In this document: piece by piece, positions 1 to 7,644 of the stretch
Numbering within the stretch: position 1 is the stretch's first letter
How the letters are laid out: each line of letters opens with the position of its first letter
Source: Arthrobacter sp. 18067
GTDB lineage: Bacteria > Actinomycetota > Actinomycetes > Actinomycetales > Micrococcaceae
Direction: 5' to 3'
Length of the DNA: 64,000 nucleotides
Assembly: GCF_902706295.1 (NCBI RefSeq)
Contig: NZ_CACSJJ010000027.1
Coordinates: 1-64,000 of the forward strand
Program-made: the position numbers and the translations under genes
Notes under the pieces: model-generated
What the model was told of the DNA's origin: nothing
Database searches by the model: none
The model's input: the letters and a program-made list of their open reading frames with translations, nothing else

Positions 1-7
1 TAACAAG

Positions 8-125
8 GTTACGGCGGTCATAGCGTGGGGGAAACGCCCGGTCCCATTCCGAACCCGGAAGCTAAGACCCACAGCGCCGATGGTACTGCACCCGGGAGGG
101 TGTGGGAGAGTAGGACACCGCCGGA
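8..125 (+). rRNA. rrf: 5S ribosomal RNA
   Basis: About 118 bases match the actinobacterial 5S rRNA pattern. The 5' end (GTTACGGCGGTCATAGCG) pairs with the 3' end (ACACCGCCGGAC) as the terminal stem, and the conserved CCCGGTCCCATTCCGAACCC and GGTACTGCACCCGGGAGGGTG blocks are present. It is the last gene of an rRNA operon whose 23S gene lies to the left of the window. A strong terminator follows within 15 bases. The exact ends may shift by 1-3 bases. Confidence 0.95.
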
Positions 126-135
126 CACACATTAA

Positions 136-168
136 GAAGAGCCCCGACCACGACGGTCGGGGCTCTTC
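136..168 (+). terminator. Terminator of the rRNA operon
   Basis: A 14-bp perfect inverted repeat (GAAGAGCCCCGACC / GGTCGGGGCTCTTC) with a 5-base loop starts about ten bases after the 5S gene and is followed by CGCATTT. It should end rRNA transcription. The patatin gene converges on it from the other side. The bases from 169 to 258 show nothing further. Confidence 0.9.
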
Positions 169-258
169 GCATTTAACACATCCAACACACCAGCTGAACC
201 CAAAAAGCCACAGCCGACGGCTATTCGGGATCCGTCAACCGCGGCTGTCCTGGTGGCG

Positions 259-1248
259 TTATTGCCAGAACTCGCGGAGCTGACCGGCGAGGGCCCTGCC
301 CTGGTCGAACCCTGCTTGGGCTGCGGCCGGTCGCAGAGACAGGTCCATGGCATTGACACCGAACATGTGCTCCGAATCGCTTTCCGGGAAGACCGTTTCC
401 ACACGGCTGCCGCTGCCCCGTAGTGCGTCTATCTGGGCTGCAAGGTGCATGCGCCATTCCATAGGTGTCCGCGTTTGGCCACCAAAGGGTGACAGCACAA
501 GGACCCGTGCGTGCCCGGCTGCCAGGTCGGCATTCTCAGCGTTGGATCGGTATCCACCATCGATGTAGCGGCCATTGCCAATACTGTAGGCGAAGCCACT
601 GGCACAGCTGGCGGCCACGGCGTCCACCAACTCCACGCCGCTATCACGGTCGAATACCACCGGTTCACCTGTTTGGGCGTCAACTGCAGTGAGAAGCACT
701 GCTCGTTCCGGCCACGATTGTTGGGGCAGCCGGGTTGCGACGGTGGCCCTCCACCGCGCACTGGCCCCGTCCATCGCCTCAGCCATGTCGATAGCGGCCG
801 CTCCCATTCTGCGGCGCATATCAGCCATGTCCTCAGAATCAGCGATGATCCTGGCTGTTCTGTCCATGTGGTCCACCACGGGCTTGGCCGAATTTCGACG
901 GTCGGTTATCGCCTGAGCGCCCGGTCGTTGCGGGACAGGTGCTAGGGCTGCGGCAAATAGTTCTGCCGGCGTCGCACCAGCCAGTTGGGCCGCGGCCGTC
1001 GCGCCGGCTGATGTTCCTATGGTGAGGTCGGCCGTGGTTGCATCCAGCCCGGCGTCGGACAGTCCTGCGATCACGCCGATCAGCCATGCGTTGCCTGTGG
1101 AACCGCCGCCGCCGAGGACCAAAGCCCGCTGGCCCGTAGGGTGCAGCCGACTGGTGGCATCGACCACAGGCAAGGGCTCGTCAGAACCACGCCGGTGAGT
1201 GACCGTCGTCGGGGTGCTGTGCAGTGGTGAAGAAGATGATGTGTTCAT
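259..1248 (-). CDS. Patatin-like phospholipase
   Basis: This 329-residue protein is a patatin-fold lipid acyl hydrolase with a Ser-Asp dyad. Visible are the glycine-rich oxyanion loop GGGGSTG (residues 46-52), the nucleophile elbow GTSAG (78-82, Ser80) and the D-G-G motif with Asp230. There is no signal peptide; the first 40 residues are polar, so it is probably cytoplasmic. Substrates cannot be read from sequence. The ATG at 1248 has AAAGG eight bases upstream, and that ribosome-binding site is buried in an inverted repeat shared with the stop codon of a short leader peptide (1295-1354), suggesting translational control. Function class is sure; physiological role unknown. Confidence 0.88.
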   Translation of the reverse strand: MNTSSSSPLHSTPTTVTHRRGSDEPLPVVDATSRLHPTGQRALVLGGGGSTGNAWLIGVIAGLSDAGLDATTADLTIGTSAGATAAAQLAGATPAELFAAALAPVPQRPGAQAITDRRNSAKPVVDHMDRTARIIADSEDMADMRRRMGAAAIDMAEAMDGASARWRATVATRLPQQSWPERAVLLTAVDAQTGEPVVFDRDSGVELVDAVAASCASGFAYSIGNGRYIDGGYRSNAENADLAAGHARVLVLSPFGGQTRTPMEWRMHLAAQIDALRGSGSRVETVFPESDSEHMFGVNAMDLSLRPAAAQAGFDQGRALAGQLREFWQ

Positions 1249-1251
1249 GGG

Positions 1252-1334
1252 AGTCGCCTTTCGCGAAGTGCGGTACGGGCGCTCCCAAAGGCGACTAGCT
1301 CAGTCGCGAGATCGTGGACTGCAGGGGAGCGCCC
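1252..1334 (-). promoter_or_regulatory. Leader-coupled pseudoknot controlling the patatin gene
   Basis: Two interleaved perfect 10-bp inverted repeats lie here. Stem A pairs 1325-1334 (inside the leader peptide) with 1277-1286. Stem B pairs 1287-1296 (starting at the leader stop codon) with 1252-1261, which contains the patatin AAAGG ribosome-binding site. Read on the minus strand the order is A1, B1, A2, B2, with B1 directly abutting A2. That is the layout of an H-type pseudoknot with two stackable 10-bp stems. A ribosome finishing the leader would cover B1 and free the patatin start. The repeats are seen directly; the mechanism is inferred. Confidence 0.7.
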
Positions 1335-1354
1335 ACTGTTGGTACTGCGTTCAT
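1295..1354 (-). CDS. 19-residue leader peptide upstream of patatin gene
   Basis: A short reading frame encodes MNAVPTVGAPLQSTISRLS and stops with TAG 46 bases before the patatin ATG. It has a near-perfect ribosome-binding site, GGCAGGAGGTGA, about seven bases before its ATG, far stronger than that of the patatin gene itself. Codons 7-11 form one arm of stem A and the stop codon opens stem B of the adjacent pseudoknot. This is the arrangement expected of a regulatory leader whose translation, not whose product, matters. A longer frame starting at an ATG near 1387 lacks a ribosome-binding site. Confidence 0.65.
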   Translation of the reverse strand: MNAVPTVGAPLQSTISRLS

Positions 1355-1391
1355 GGGTCTCACCTCCTGCCAAAAGTTCACGATCATCGGA

Positions 1392-1421
1392 AAACTATCA
1401 CCCCTCTGACCCTCTACGCAA
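1392..1421 (-). promoter_or_regulatory. Candidate promoter of leader-patatin transcript
   Basis: Read on the minus strand, TTGCGT (1421-1416) and TAGTTT (1397-1392) are 18 bases apart and resemble -35 and -10 elements of a vegetative promoter. Transcription would start near 1385, giving a short 5' leader of about 30 bases before the leader peptide ATG. The rest of 1422-1730 shows no gene I can support, only the upstream region shared with HU. Confidence 0.4.
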
Positions 1422-1745
1422 TTGTCGCAGTCGGCGCCGATAGAGTCGGCGGGATACACCGTGGCGACGTGGGCATGGCCGCAAAAGGATGGGGCGGGAT
1501 CACATACTCCCCAGCGCATTCTGGTCCGCCCCTGGCCCAGGCGCAGGTCCGGATCACCGCCGAAGGGTACGCCAAGGGCGTAAAGCACCCCAAAAAACCC
1601 CGATAATCCGGTGATTTTGGTCAAAAAGGCGCGGAAACACGCGGAATTTGCTGGCCATGCCAGTCCAAGCTGGTAAGTTTTCGAACAGTGGCTTGCTCGC
1701 ATTCCGCTTGAAAGCTCAAAAACGTATGAGTCCAGGAGGACGTAA

Positions 1746-2033
1746 ATGGCTAAGAACCGTAGTGAACTCGTTGCAGAGGTAGCAGGCAAGGCTGGCACCA
1801 GCCAGGCAGCAGTCAACTCCGTGCTCGATGCACTGTTCGAAGTTTTCGAGACTTCTGTCGCCGCCGGCGAAAAGATCACCATCCCGGGCTGGCTCGCAGT
1901 TGAGCGCACCGACCGTGCAGCTCGCACCGGCCGCAACCCGCAGACCGGCGAAACCATCCAGATCGCAGCCGGCCACAGCGTCAAGCTGACCGCTGGCTCC
2001 AAGCTGAAGGCTGCTGTCGCCAAGAAGAAGTAA
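1746..2033 (+). CDS. hup: HU-family DNA-binding protein
   Basis: This 95-residue histone-like protein bends and compacts DNA as a dimer. It shows the HU fold from residue 1 to 90: an alpha-helical N-terminus (NRSELVAEVAGKAG), the beta core, and the DNA-grasping arm motif GRNPQTGE near residues 62-69. It is the short, single-domain form without the long lysine/alanine tail of mycobacterial HupB, ending only in AVAKKK. The ATG at 1746 is preceded by a strong AGGAGG seven bases upstream. It stands alone, with its own terminator. High expression is expected from the strong ribosome-binding site. Confidence 0.97.
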   Translation: MAKNRSELVAEVAGKAGTSQAAVNSVLDALFEVFETSVAAGEKITIPGWLAVERTDRAARTGRNPQTGETIQIAAGHSVKLTAGSKLKAAVAKKK

Positions 2034-2055
2034 TTACTCTTCGGCGAACGCCTTG

Positions 2056-2090
2056 AAGGGACGGCAACCTGACGGTTGCCGTCCCTTTTG
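2056..2090 (+). terminator. Terminator after HU gene
   Basis: A 14-bp inverted repeat (AAGGGACGGCAACC / GGTTGCCGTCCCTT) with a 4-base loop is followed by TTGCTTT. It begins 23 bases after the HU stop codon and separates HU from the CopD/CtaG gene. Confidence 0.9.
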
Positions 2091-2157
2091 CTTTGAGTTA
2101 ATCCACATAGCGCCCTCCCGATTCGCAGCCCGGCGACAGGTAGCGGACAATGGATAA

Positions 2158-4410
2158 GTGCCATCAGCAAGAAGTTCCGCAACTGCCCCTTCGCCTGTTC
2201 CCAAGCCGGGAGCGCGGGGAGGCACTACAGCCGCGGGGATTTCCCTGCCCTGGCAACTAGCTGGCTTGGCGGTGCTGTTCCTCGCGCTGGCAGCGGCACT
2301 CATCTTCTCCGGTGCCTCCGCAGCCCGGCAGGTTTCCGACCCAGGCGCCTTGGTCCGGTGGGGCCTTCCGTTCGCCAAAGCCATCCACAACGTCTCGGTG
2401 GCCACGGTGGTGGGCGGCTTGATCTTTGCCGTCGGTATCCTGCCCAAGAACCTCGGTGGGTCGCGCTCCCGCGAGAAGGACGTCGACGCCCCCGAACATC
2501 CCGCGTTTGCCCGGGCCCTCGCCGTCGCCGCCGCAGCTGGTGCGGCGTGGACCTTGTCCGCTGTGGCTGTCCTCGTCCTCACCTATGCAGATGTGGCGGG
2601 CCAAGGGCTCTCCGGCGACGCCGAGTTCACCCGCTCCTTGGTGTACTTCATGACAGACATCGAGACCGGCAAGGCCTGGCTCGCCGTAACCATCATCGCC
2701 GCAGTGGTGACCACTGCCCTGTTCGGCGTCCGATCCCTGACCGGTCTGGCATTCACTCTGCTGCTGGCATTGATCGGCCTTGTTCCCACGGCATTGATCG
2801 GGCACTCTTCAAGCTCAAGCGACCATGAAGGTGCAATCAACTCCCTGGGACTCCACCTGGTGGGGGTCTCCACGTGGGTGGGCGGAATCATCATGCTCGC
2901 GGTCCTCTCCGGTATCCTCACGGGGTCCAGGAGCAAGGGAACTCCTGACATCACCGAGCAAACCCTCCGGCGTTTCTCGGCCCTTGCAGGATTCGCCTTT
3001 GTCCTGGTGTTCGCCTCGGGTGTCATCAATGCCGCCATCCGCGTGACCAACCCCGCCGACCTGTTCGGTTCCCCATACGGTCAACTCATCGTCGCGAAGT
3101 CGCTGGCCACGCTGGTGCTGGGTGGCATCGGCTTCATGCATCGGCAATGGGTCATCCCGCAGCTTGGCAAAAACGGTTCCATGTCTGCCCGCCGCGTGTT
3201 GTGGCAGCTGGTTCTGGTTGAGCTGCTGGTCATGGGCGCGACGTCGGGACTTGCCGTGGCGCTCGGACGCTCGGCTCCGCCGCAGCCCACCACCTACGCA
3301 CCTGATGCATCGCCGTCGTTCATCCTCTCCGGCTACGAGCTCCCACCGGAGCTCACTCCGGAACGCTGGCTCACCGAATGGCGCTTTGACTGGCTGTGGG
3401 TGGGAGTGGCGTTGTTCGGCGCGGTCACCTACATCATGGGCATCATCAAGGTCCGCAAGCGTGGAGACAAGTGGTCATGGTTCCGGGCCGTGAACTGGAT
3501 GATCGGGCTGGTGGTGCTGACGTACATCACCTCGGGCCCGCCCGCTGTGTACGGACGTGTGCTGTTCTCTGCGCACATGGTGGACCACATGGCACTGACC
3601 ATGGTGGCCCCGATCTTCCTGGTACTGGGCGCGCCCGTGACGCTGGCGCTGCGCGCTCTGCCGTCCAGGGGCGAAGGCGCCCACGGCTCACGGGGCCTCC
3701 GCGAATGGTTGCTGCTGTTTGTGCACTCCAGGTTCTCGCAGATCGTGACGCACCCGTTGTTCGCCGCAGCGAATTTCGCGGGCTCGATCGTTCTCTTCTA
3801 CTACTCGGACCTCTTCGGCCTGGCAATGCGCGAGCACGTGGGCCACGAGCTCATGAACGTTCACTTCCTCCTGACGGGCTACATCTTCGTCCTCAGCATG
3901 ATCGGAAGCGATCCTCTGCCGCGCCGTGCTCCGTACCCGATGCGCCTGCTTCTCCTGCTGGCCACCATGGGCTTCCATGCCTTCTTCGGCGTCGCCATCA
4001 TGGGTGGAACCGGGCTGCTGGCCGCTGACTACTTCGGAAACCTTGGCCGGGCCTGGGGGCCGTCGGCGATTGGAGACCAGCAATTGGGCGGCGCCGTGGC
4101 GTGGGGGATCGGCGAGGTTCCCACGCTGCTGGTGGCGATCGGGGTGGCCGTGATGTGGTCCCGTTCGGACGAGCGGGAGACCCGCCGCGTTGATCGGGCC
4201 GCCGACAGGAATAACGACGCCGACCTCAGCGCTTACAACGATATGTTTGCCCGGCTCGCTGACCGCGACGCCAAGATGGCAAACCGCACTGCCCAACCAT
4301 CCAGGACGGCCCAGGCCGATCGCACCAACGCCGAACGCACCAATGCGGAACGCCCCACCACAGACCCTGCCGGGCAGACTGAAACAAACACCAAGCTGGA
4401 AGGACGCTGA
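2158..4410 (+). CDS. CopD / CtaG fusion membrane protein
   Basis: A 750-residue integral membrane protein. Residues about 25-380 form a multi-helix CopD-type copper-transport domain (with HSSSSSDHEG and WVGGI segments). Residues about 390-680 form a CtaG/caa3-type cytochrome c oxidase assembly domain with conserved metal-ligand motifs such as HMVDHMALTMVAP, MNVHFLLTGY and MGFHAFFGV. The tail (690-750) is hydrophilic and contains tandem TNAER repeats. The role is probably copper uptake or delivery to oxidase Cu-B at the cytoplasmic membrane. The GTG at 2158 has no clear ribosome-binding site, so leaderless or weak initiation is possible. Its TGA overlaps the next ATG by one base. Confidence 0.88.
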   Translation: MPSARSSATAPSPVPKPGARGGTTAAGISLPWQLAGLAVLFLALAAALIFSGASAARQVSDPGALVRWGLPFAKAIHNVSVATVVGGLIFAVGILPKNLGGSRSREKDVDAPEHPAFARALAVAAAAGAAWTLSAVAVLVLTYADVAGQGLSGDAEFTRSLVYFMTDIETGKAWLAVTIIAAVVTTALFGVRSLTGLAFTLLLALIGLVPTALIGHSSSSSDHEGAINSLGLHLVGVSTWVGGIIMLAVLSGILTGSRSKGTPDITEQTLRRFSALAGFAFVLVFASGVINAAIRVTNPADLFGSPYGQLIVAKSLATLVLGGIGFMHRQWVIPQLGKNGSMSARRVLWQLVLVELLVMGATSGLAVALGRSAPPQPTTYAPDASPSFILSGYELPPELTPERWLTEWRFDWLWVGVALFGAVTYIMGIIKVRKRGDKWSWFRAVNWMIGLVVLTYITSGPPAVYGRVLFSAHMVDHMALTMVAPIFLVLGAPVTLALRALPSRGEGAHGSRGLREWLLLFVHSRFSQIVTHPLFAAANFAGSIVLFYYSDLFGLAMREHVGHELMNVHFLLTGYIFVLSMIGSDPLPRRAPYPMRLLLLLATMGFHAFFGVAIMGGTGLLAADYFGNLGRAWGPSAIGDQQLGGAVAWGIGEVPTLLVAIGVAVMWSRSDERETRRVDRAADRNNDADLSAYNDMFARLADRDAKMANRTAQPSRTAQADRTNAERTNAERPTTDPAGQTETNTKLEGR

Positions 4411-6383
4411 TGAGCGAAACCGTACGCACCCAACTCCGGGTCCGGGCCTCCGAACTGGAGGGCCGCGGCTGGCTCAACACGGGCGGCAAATCCTTGGACC
4501 TCGAGTCCTTGCGGGGCAAGATCGTGCTGCTCGACTTCTGGACCTTCTGCTGCATCAACTGCCTGCACGTCCTGGACGAGCTACGCCCGCTCGAGGAAAA
4601 GTACTCGGACGTCCTGGTGACGGTTGGCGTGCACTCGCCCAAGTTTGAGCACGAGGCAGATCCCGTTGCCCTGGCGTCGGCCGTTGAGCGCTACGAAATC
4701 CACCACCCGGTCCTGGATGACCCGGAGCTGGCCACCTGGAAGGCGTACACGGCCCGTGCCTGGCCCACCCTGGTGGTCGTCGACCCCGAGGGCTACATCG
4801 TGGCCCACCTTTCGGGCGAGGGCCACGCCGACGGCCTGGCTGTCCTGTTGGAAGAACTCGTTTCCGAGCACGAAGCCAAAGGAACCCTCCACCGCGGCAA
4901 CGGCCCATACGTGGCTCCCGTGGCGACGTCGGGCACCTTGCGTTTCCCGGGCAAAGCCACGCAGCTGACCAACGGCAACTACCTCGTAGTGGACTCCGGC
5001 CACCACAGGCTCGTGGAGCTCCGCCCCGACCTCGAAACCGTAGAGCGCGTCATCGGCTCCGGCACCAAGGGTTACTTGGACGGGCAGGCCGAGATCGCAC
5101 AATTCAACGAACCGCAGGGCGTCGCGATGCTCCCCTCGGAGCTCGCCTGGAAGCTTGGCTACGACGCCGTTGTGGCCGATACCGTTAACCACCGCCTCCG
5201 TGGAGTGACGCTGAGCTCGGGCTATGTGCAGACGGTTGCCGGCAATGGCGTGCAGCGCTTGCTCGACGCCGGGCCCGCCCGTGTGACGGACACCGGCGCC
5301 GGTACGTGGTCTGAACACCACGACGCCGGTCCGGCTGACTTCGCCGCCGACGCCATCGATGTTGGGGCGCTGGGTCTCGGCACCGAGGTATCCCTGTCTT
5401 CGCCTTGGGATGTGGTGTGGAGCGAGAAGCTGCAGCGTGTTGTCATCGCCATGGCCGGTACCCACCAGATCTTCGCCTTCGACCCCCTTAGCAACGAGGT
5501 CTCCATCCTGGCCGGCTCAGGGCTTGAGGGCTTGTTGGACGGCAAGGCCGAGGAAGCCTGGTTCGCCCAGTCGTCCGGGCTGGCAATCGACGCCGAAGGC
5601 AATATCTGGGTGGCTGACTCGGAGACATCGTCGCTGCGTCGCCTGGTGGTCAGCGATTCCGGTGTGACCGTGGAAACCGCAGTGGGCAAGGGCCTGTTCG
5701 ATTTCGGGTTCCGCGACGGCGACGCCTCTGAAGCCCGCCTGCAGCACCCACTCGGCGTCACGGTCCTGCCGGATGGTTCCGTGGCCATCGCCGACACCTA
5801 CAACGGTGCCGTTCGCCGGTACGACCCCGCCACCAAGTCCGTGTCCACGTTGGCGAGGGGCCTCGCTGAGCCGAGTGACGTCGTCGTGGTCCAGGTTGAA
5901 GGCAGCGAGCCGCTGCTTGTGGTGGTGGAGTCCAATAAGCACCAACTGGTCCTGGTACCGATTCCCAAGGAAGCCCAGCAGGTGGACGAAGGCGCATCGC
6001 AGACGCACCGTCCCAAGAGCCCCGTGACCCCCGGTACGTTGGAACTCGCCGTCCGCTTCAAGGCCCCCACCGGCCAGAAGCTGGACGACCGTTGGGGCGA
6101 TCCCACGCAGTTGAAGATCTCCTCCACCCCGCCGGAGCTGCTGGTCTCCGGAGGCGGAACGTCGGTGGGCTTGTTGCGCACTCTTGAGCTGTCCGCTGAT
6201 GTACCCGAGGGCATCCTTCACATCACGGCCCGCGCTGCCGCATGCGATGGGCCCGAAACTGAAGACGGCGAAATCCCGGACCACGCAGCCTGCCACCTGT
6301 ACCAGCAGGATTGGGGCATTCCGGTGGTCCTGCAGGCCGACGGTGAGTCTGAGCTGGTGCTGGACCTGCGAGGCATGGACTAA
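4410..6383 (+). CDS. NHL-repeat thioredoxin-like protein
   Basis: This 657-residue protein has an N-terminal TlpA/thioredoxin fold with the redox motif WTFCCINC near residues 48-55 (C-x-x-C preceded by an extra Cys). NHL/beta-propeller repeats follow from about residue 160 to 510 (for example ATQLTNGNYLVVDSGHHRLV), then a C-terminal beta-rich domain. No signal peptide is visible, so it should be cytoplasmic despite the redox motif. It overlaps the CopD/CtaG gene by one base, so the two are translationally coupled; a role in thiol handling linked to copper or oxidase assembly is an inference. Family assignment is firm, substrate unknown. Confidence 0.88.
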   Translation: MSETVRTQLRVRASELEGRGWLNTGGKSLDLESLRGKIVLLDFWTFCCINCLHVLDELRPLEEKYSDVLVTVGVHSPKFEHEADPVALASAVERYEIHHPVLDDPELATWKAYTARAWPTLVVVDPEGYIVAHLSGEGHADGLAVLLEELVSEHEAKGTLHRGNGPYVAPVATSGTLRFPGKATQLTNGNYLVVDSGHHRLVELRPDLETVERVIGSGTKGYLDGQAEIAQFNEPQGVAMLPSELAWKLGYDAVVADTVNHRLRGVTLSSGYVQTVAGNGVQRLLDAGPARVTDTGAGTWSEHHDAGPADFAADAIDVGALGLGTEVSLSSPWDVVWSEKLQRVVIAMAGTHQIFAFDPLSNEVSILAGSGLEGLLDGKAEEAWFAQSSGLAIDAEGNIWVADSETSSLRRLVVSDSGVTVETAVGKGLFDFGFRDGDASEARLQHPLGVTVLPDGSVAIADTYNGAVRRYDPATKSVSTLARGLAEPSDVVVVQVEGSEPLLVVVESNKHQLVLVPIPKEAQQVDEGASQTHRPKSPVTPGTLELAVRFKAPTGQKLDDRWGDPTQLKISSTPPELLVSGGGTSVGLLRTLELSADVPEGILHITARAAACDGPETEDGEIPDHAACHLYQQDWGIPVVLQADGESELVLDLRGMD

Positions 6384-6400
6384 GCCGGGCAGACTGGATT

Positions 6401-6442
6401 GGCCCGGGTTTGCTCCTTCGGCGGAAGACCCGGGCCATTTTT
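6401..6442 (+). terminator. Bidirectional terminator
   Basis: A 9-bp GC-only stem (GGCCCGGGT / ACCCGGGCC) with an 18-base loop is followed by ATTTTTC. It lies 18 bases after the NHL-thioredoxin stop and in front of the converging gene that ends at 6501. Confidence 0.8.
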
Positions 6443-6500
6443 CGTGACGACGTCGTGTGGGCCGGCCCGGTCGGTGCGCCAGTTCGGTCGGCGGAAAGAC

Positions 6501-7493
6501 TCAGAACGTCAGCAGGGGAGTAACCGTCACGGTGTCGCTACCTACGTCCAACTGGGTGGTGAAGCTGAAGTCGTGCTCCACGTTGAGATCGTTGACGAAA
6601 CCGCTGAAGAGGTTGATCTCCCTGGCGGTCAGTGTGGCCTTGCCGTTGAGGGGAGCCACCACCCACTGGCCGCCGAAGGGTTCGATGGTGATTTTGGGGT
6701 ATTCGGTGATGGACCACTTGATGGTCCCGTCAACCACGCGGGCATTGCTGGCGTGGTAGAACGGGCAATCCGGCTGGAGTCGCTGCTGCTCGGTAGCTTG
6801 GTCGGCGCAGTTGTCCAGGAACTCCCGGACCTTCCCGGCGACTGCCTCGTTCATGGACTTCGTGGAGCGCGTCTGCAGGTTCAGGGGTGCTTGGCCGCCG
6901 TCGCGCGTTGACACAAGGGCGGAGGTGGCGGGGGCTTCGAAGAACGTGCCGTTGAGGCTTGCCTCGTACTTGCCAGGGAAGAACACGGCGAAGGTGTTGC
7001 GGCCGTTGGGCATGTTCACGGGGACCCCATTGAGGGTGGCTTCGCTGGCGTTGACCACGGTGACTTCAATGGTGGGCAGGGTGGTGGGCACGAACGCCCA
7101 CTTCGCGAAGAACAACCACTGCGTCCCGGTCCGTTCCATCAGGAACTCGGTGTGGAGCTTACTGCCGTCCAAGGTGTAGTCAACCGGGACGGCCACGCGG
7201 TTGCTGCCGCGTGATTCAGGGTTTCCCACCTTGACGTCGGACATCTTGGAAGCCGCGGTCTGCAGGGCTGTGCCATCGAGCATGGATGCGTTTGAGGTGG
7301 GTACTTTGGCGCGGAGGAGACCCAGCGCCTCTTCGCCCTCGCCCTTCTGCAGCGCCGCCAGATACTCCTTGACGGGCTGTTGGGGACTGGCCACTGAAGA
7401 ACTCACCAGGTTGATGCAGACAATCGCCCCGGCGGCAGCAAGCATCAGACCGAGCAGCCATCCGGCTGCGGTCTTGACGAACGCTTGACTCAA
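6501..7493 (-). CDS. Membrane-anchored protein of unknown function
   Basis: I do not recognise a named family with confidence. The protein has one N-terminal membrane segment (about residues 8-30, AAGWLLGLMLAAAGAIVCIN) and a large, presumably extracellular part of about 300 residues. That part contains beta-rich segments, including a PEGA-like stretch with PNGRNTFAVFFPGKYEAS and two cysteines (DNCADQ, PDCPFY). The layout resembles TcaA/YvbJ-type envelope proteins, which is a weak inference. I chose the TTG at 7493, seven bases after AAAGGG; the GTG at 7499 lies too close to that site, and a longer frame reaches 7613. It is monocistronic, about 150 bases from the HerA-like gene. Confidence 0.65.
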   Translation of the reverse strand: MSQAFVKTAAGWLLGLMLAAAGAIVCINLVSSSVASPQQPVKEYLAALQKGEGEEALGLLRAKVPTSNASMLDGTALQTAASKMSDVKVGNPESRGSNRVAVPVDYTLDGSKLHTEFLMERTGTQWLFFAKWAFVPTTLPTIEVTVVNASEATLNGVPVNMPNGRNTFAVFFPGKYEASLNGTFFEAPATSALVSTRDGGQAPLNLQTRSTKSMNEAVAGKVREFLDNCADQATEQQRLQPDCPFYHASNARVVDGTIKWSITEYPKITIEPFGGQWVVAPLNGKATLTAREINLFSGFVNDLNVEHDFSFTTQLDVGSDTVTVTPLLTF

Positions 7494-7644
7494 CTGCACG
7501 CCCTTTACGTTACCTGCCGCGGCAGCGATCACTGTGCACGAAGGCCCCGTTATGACGTATGTCCACCGATTGGAGAAGGCTCGACGGCGGGTGGCAGCAG
7601 GCATTGCCGCCACCCGCCGTCGTGCTTTGGACAGTCAACCAGGA

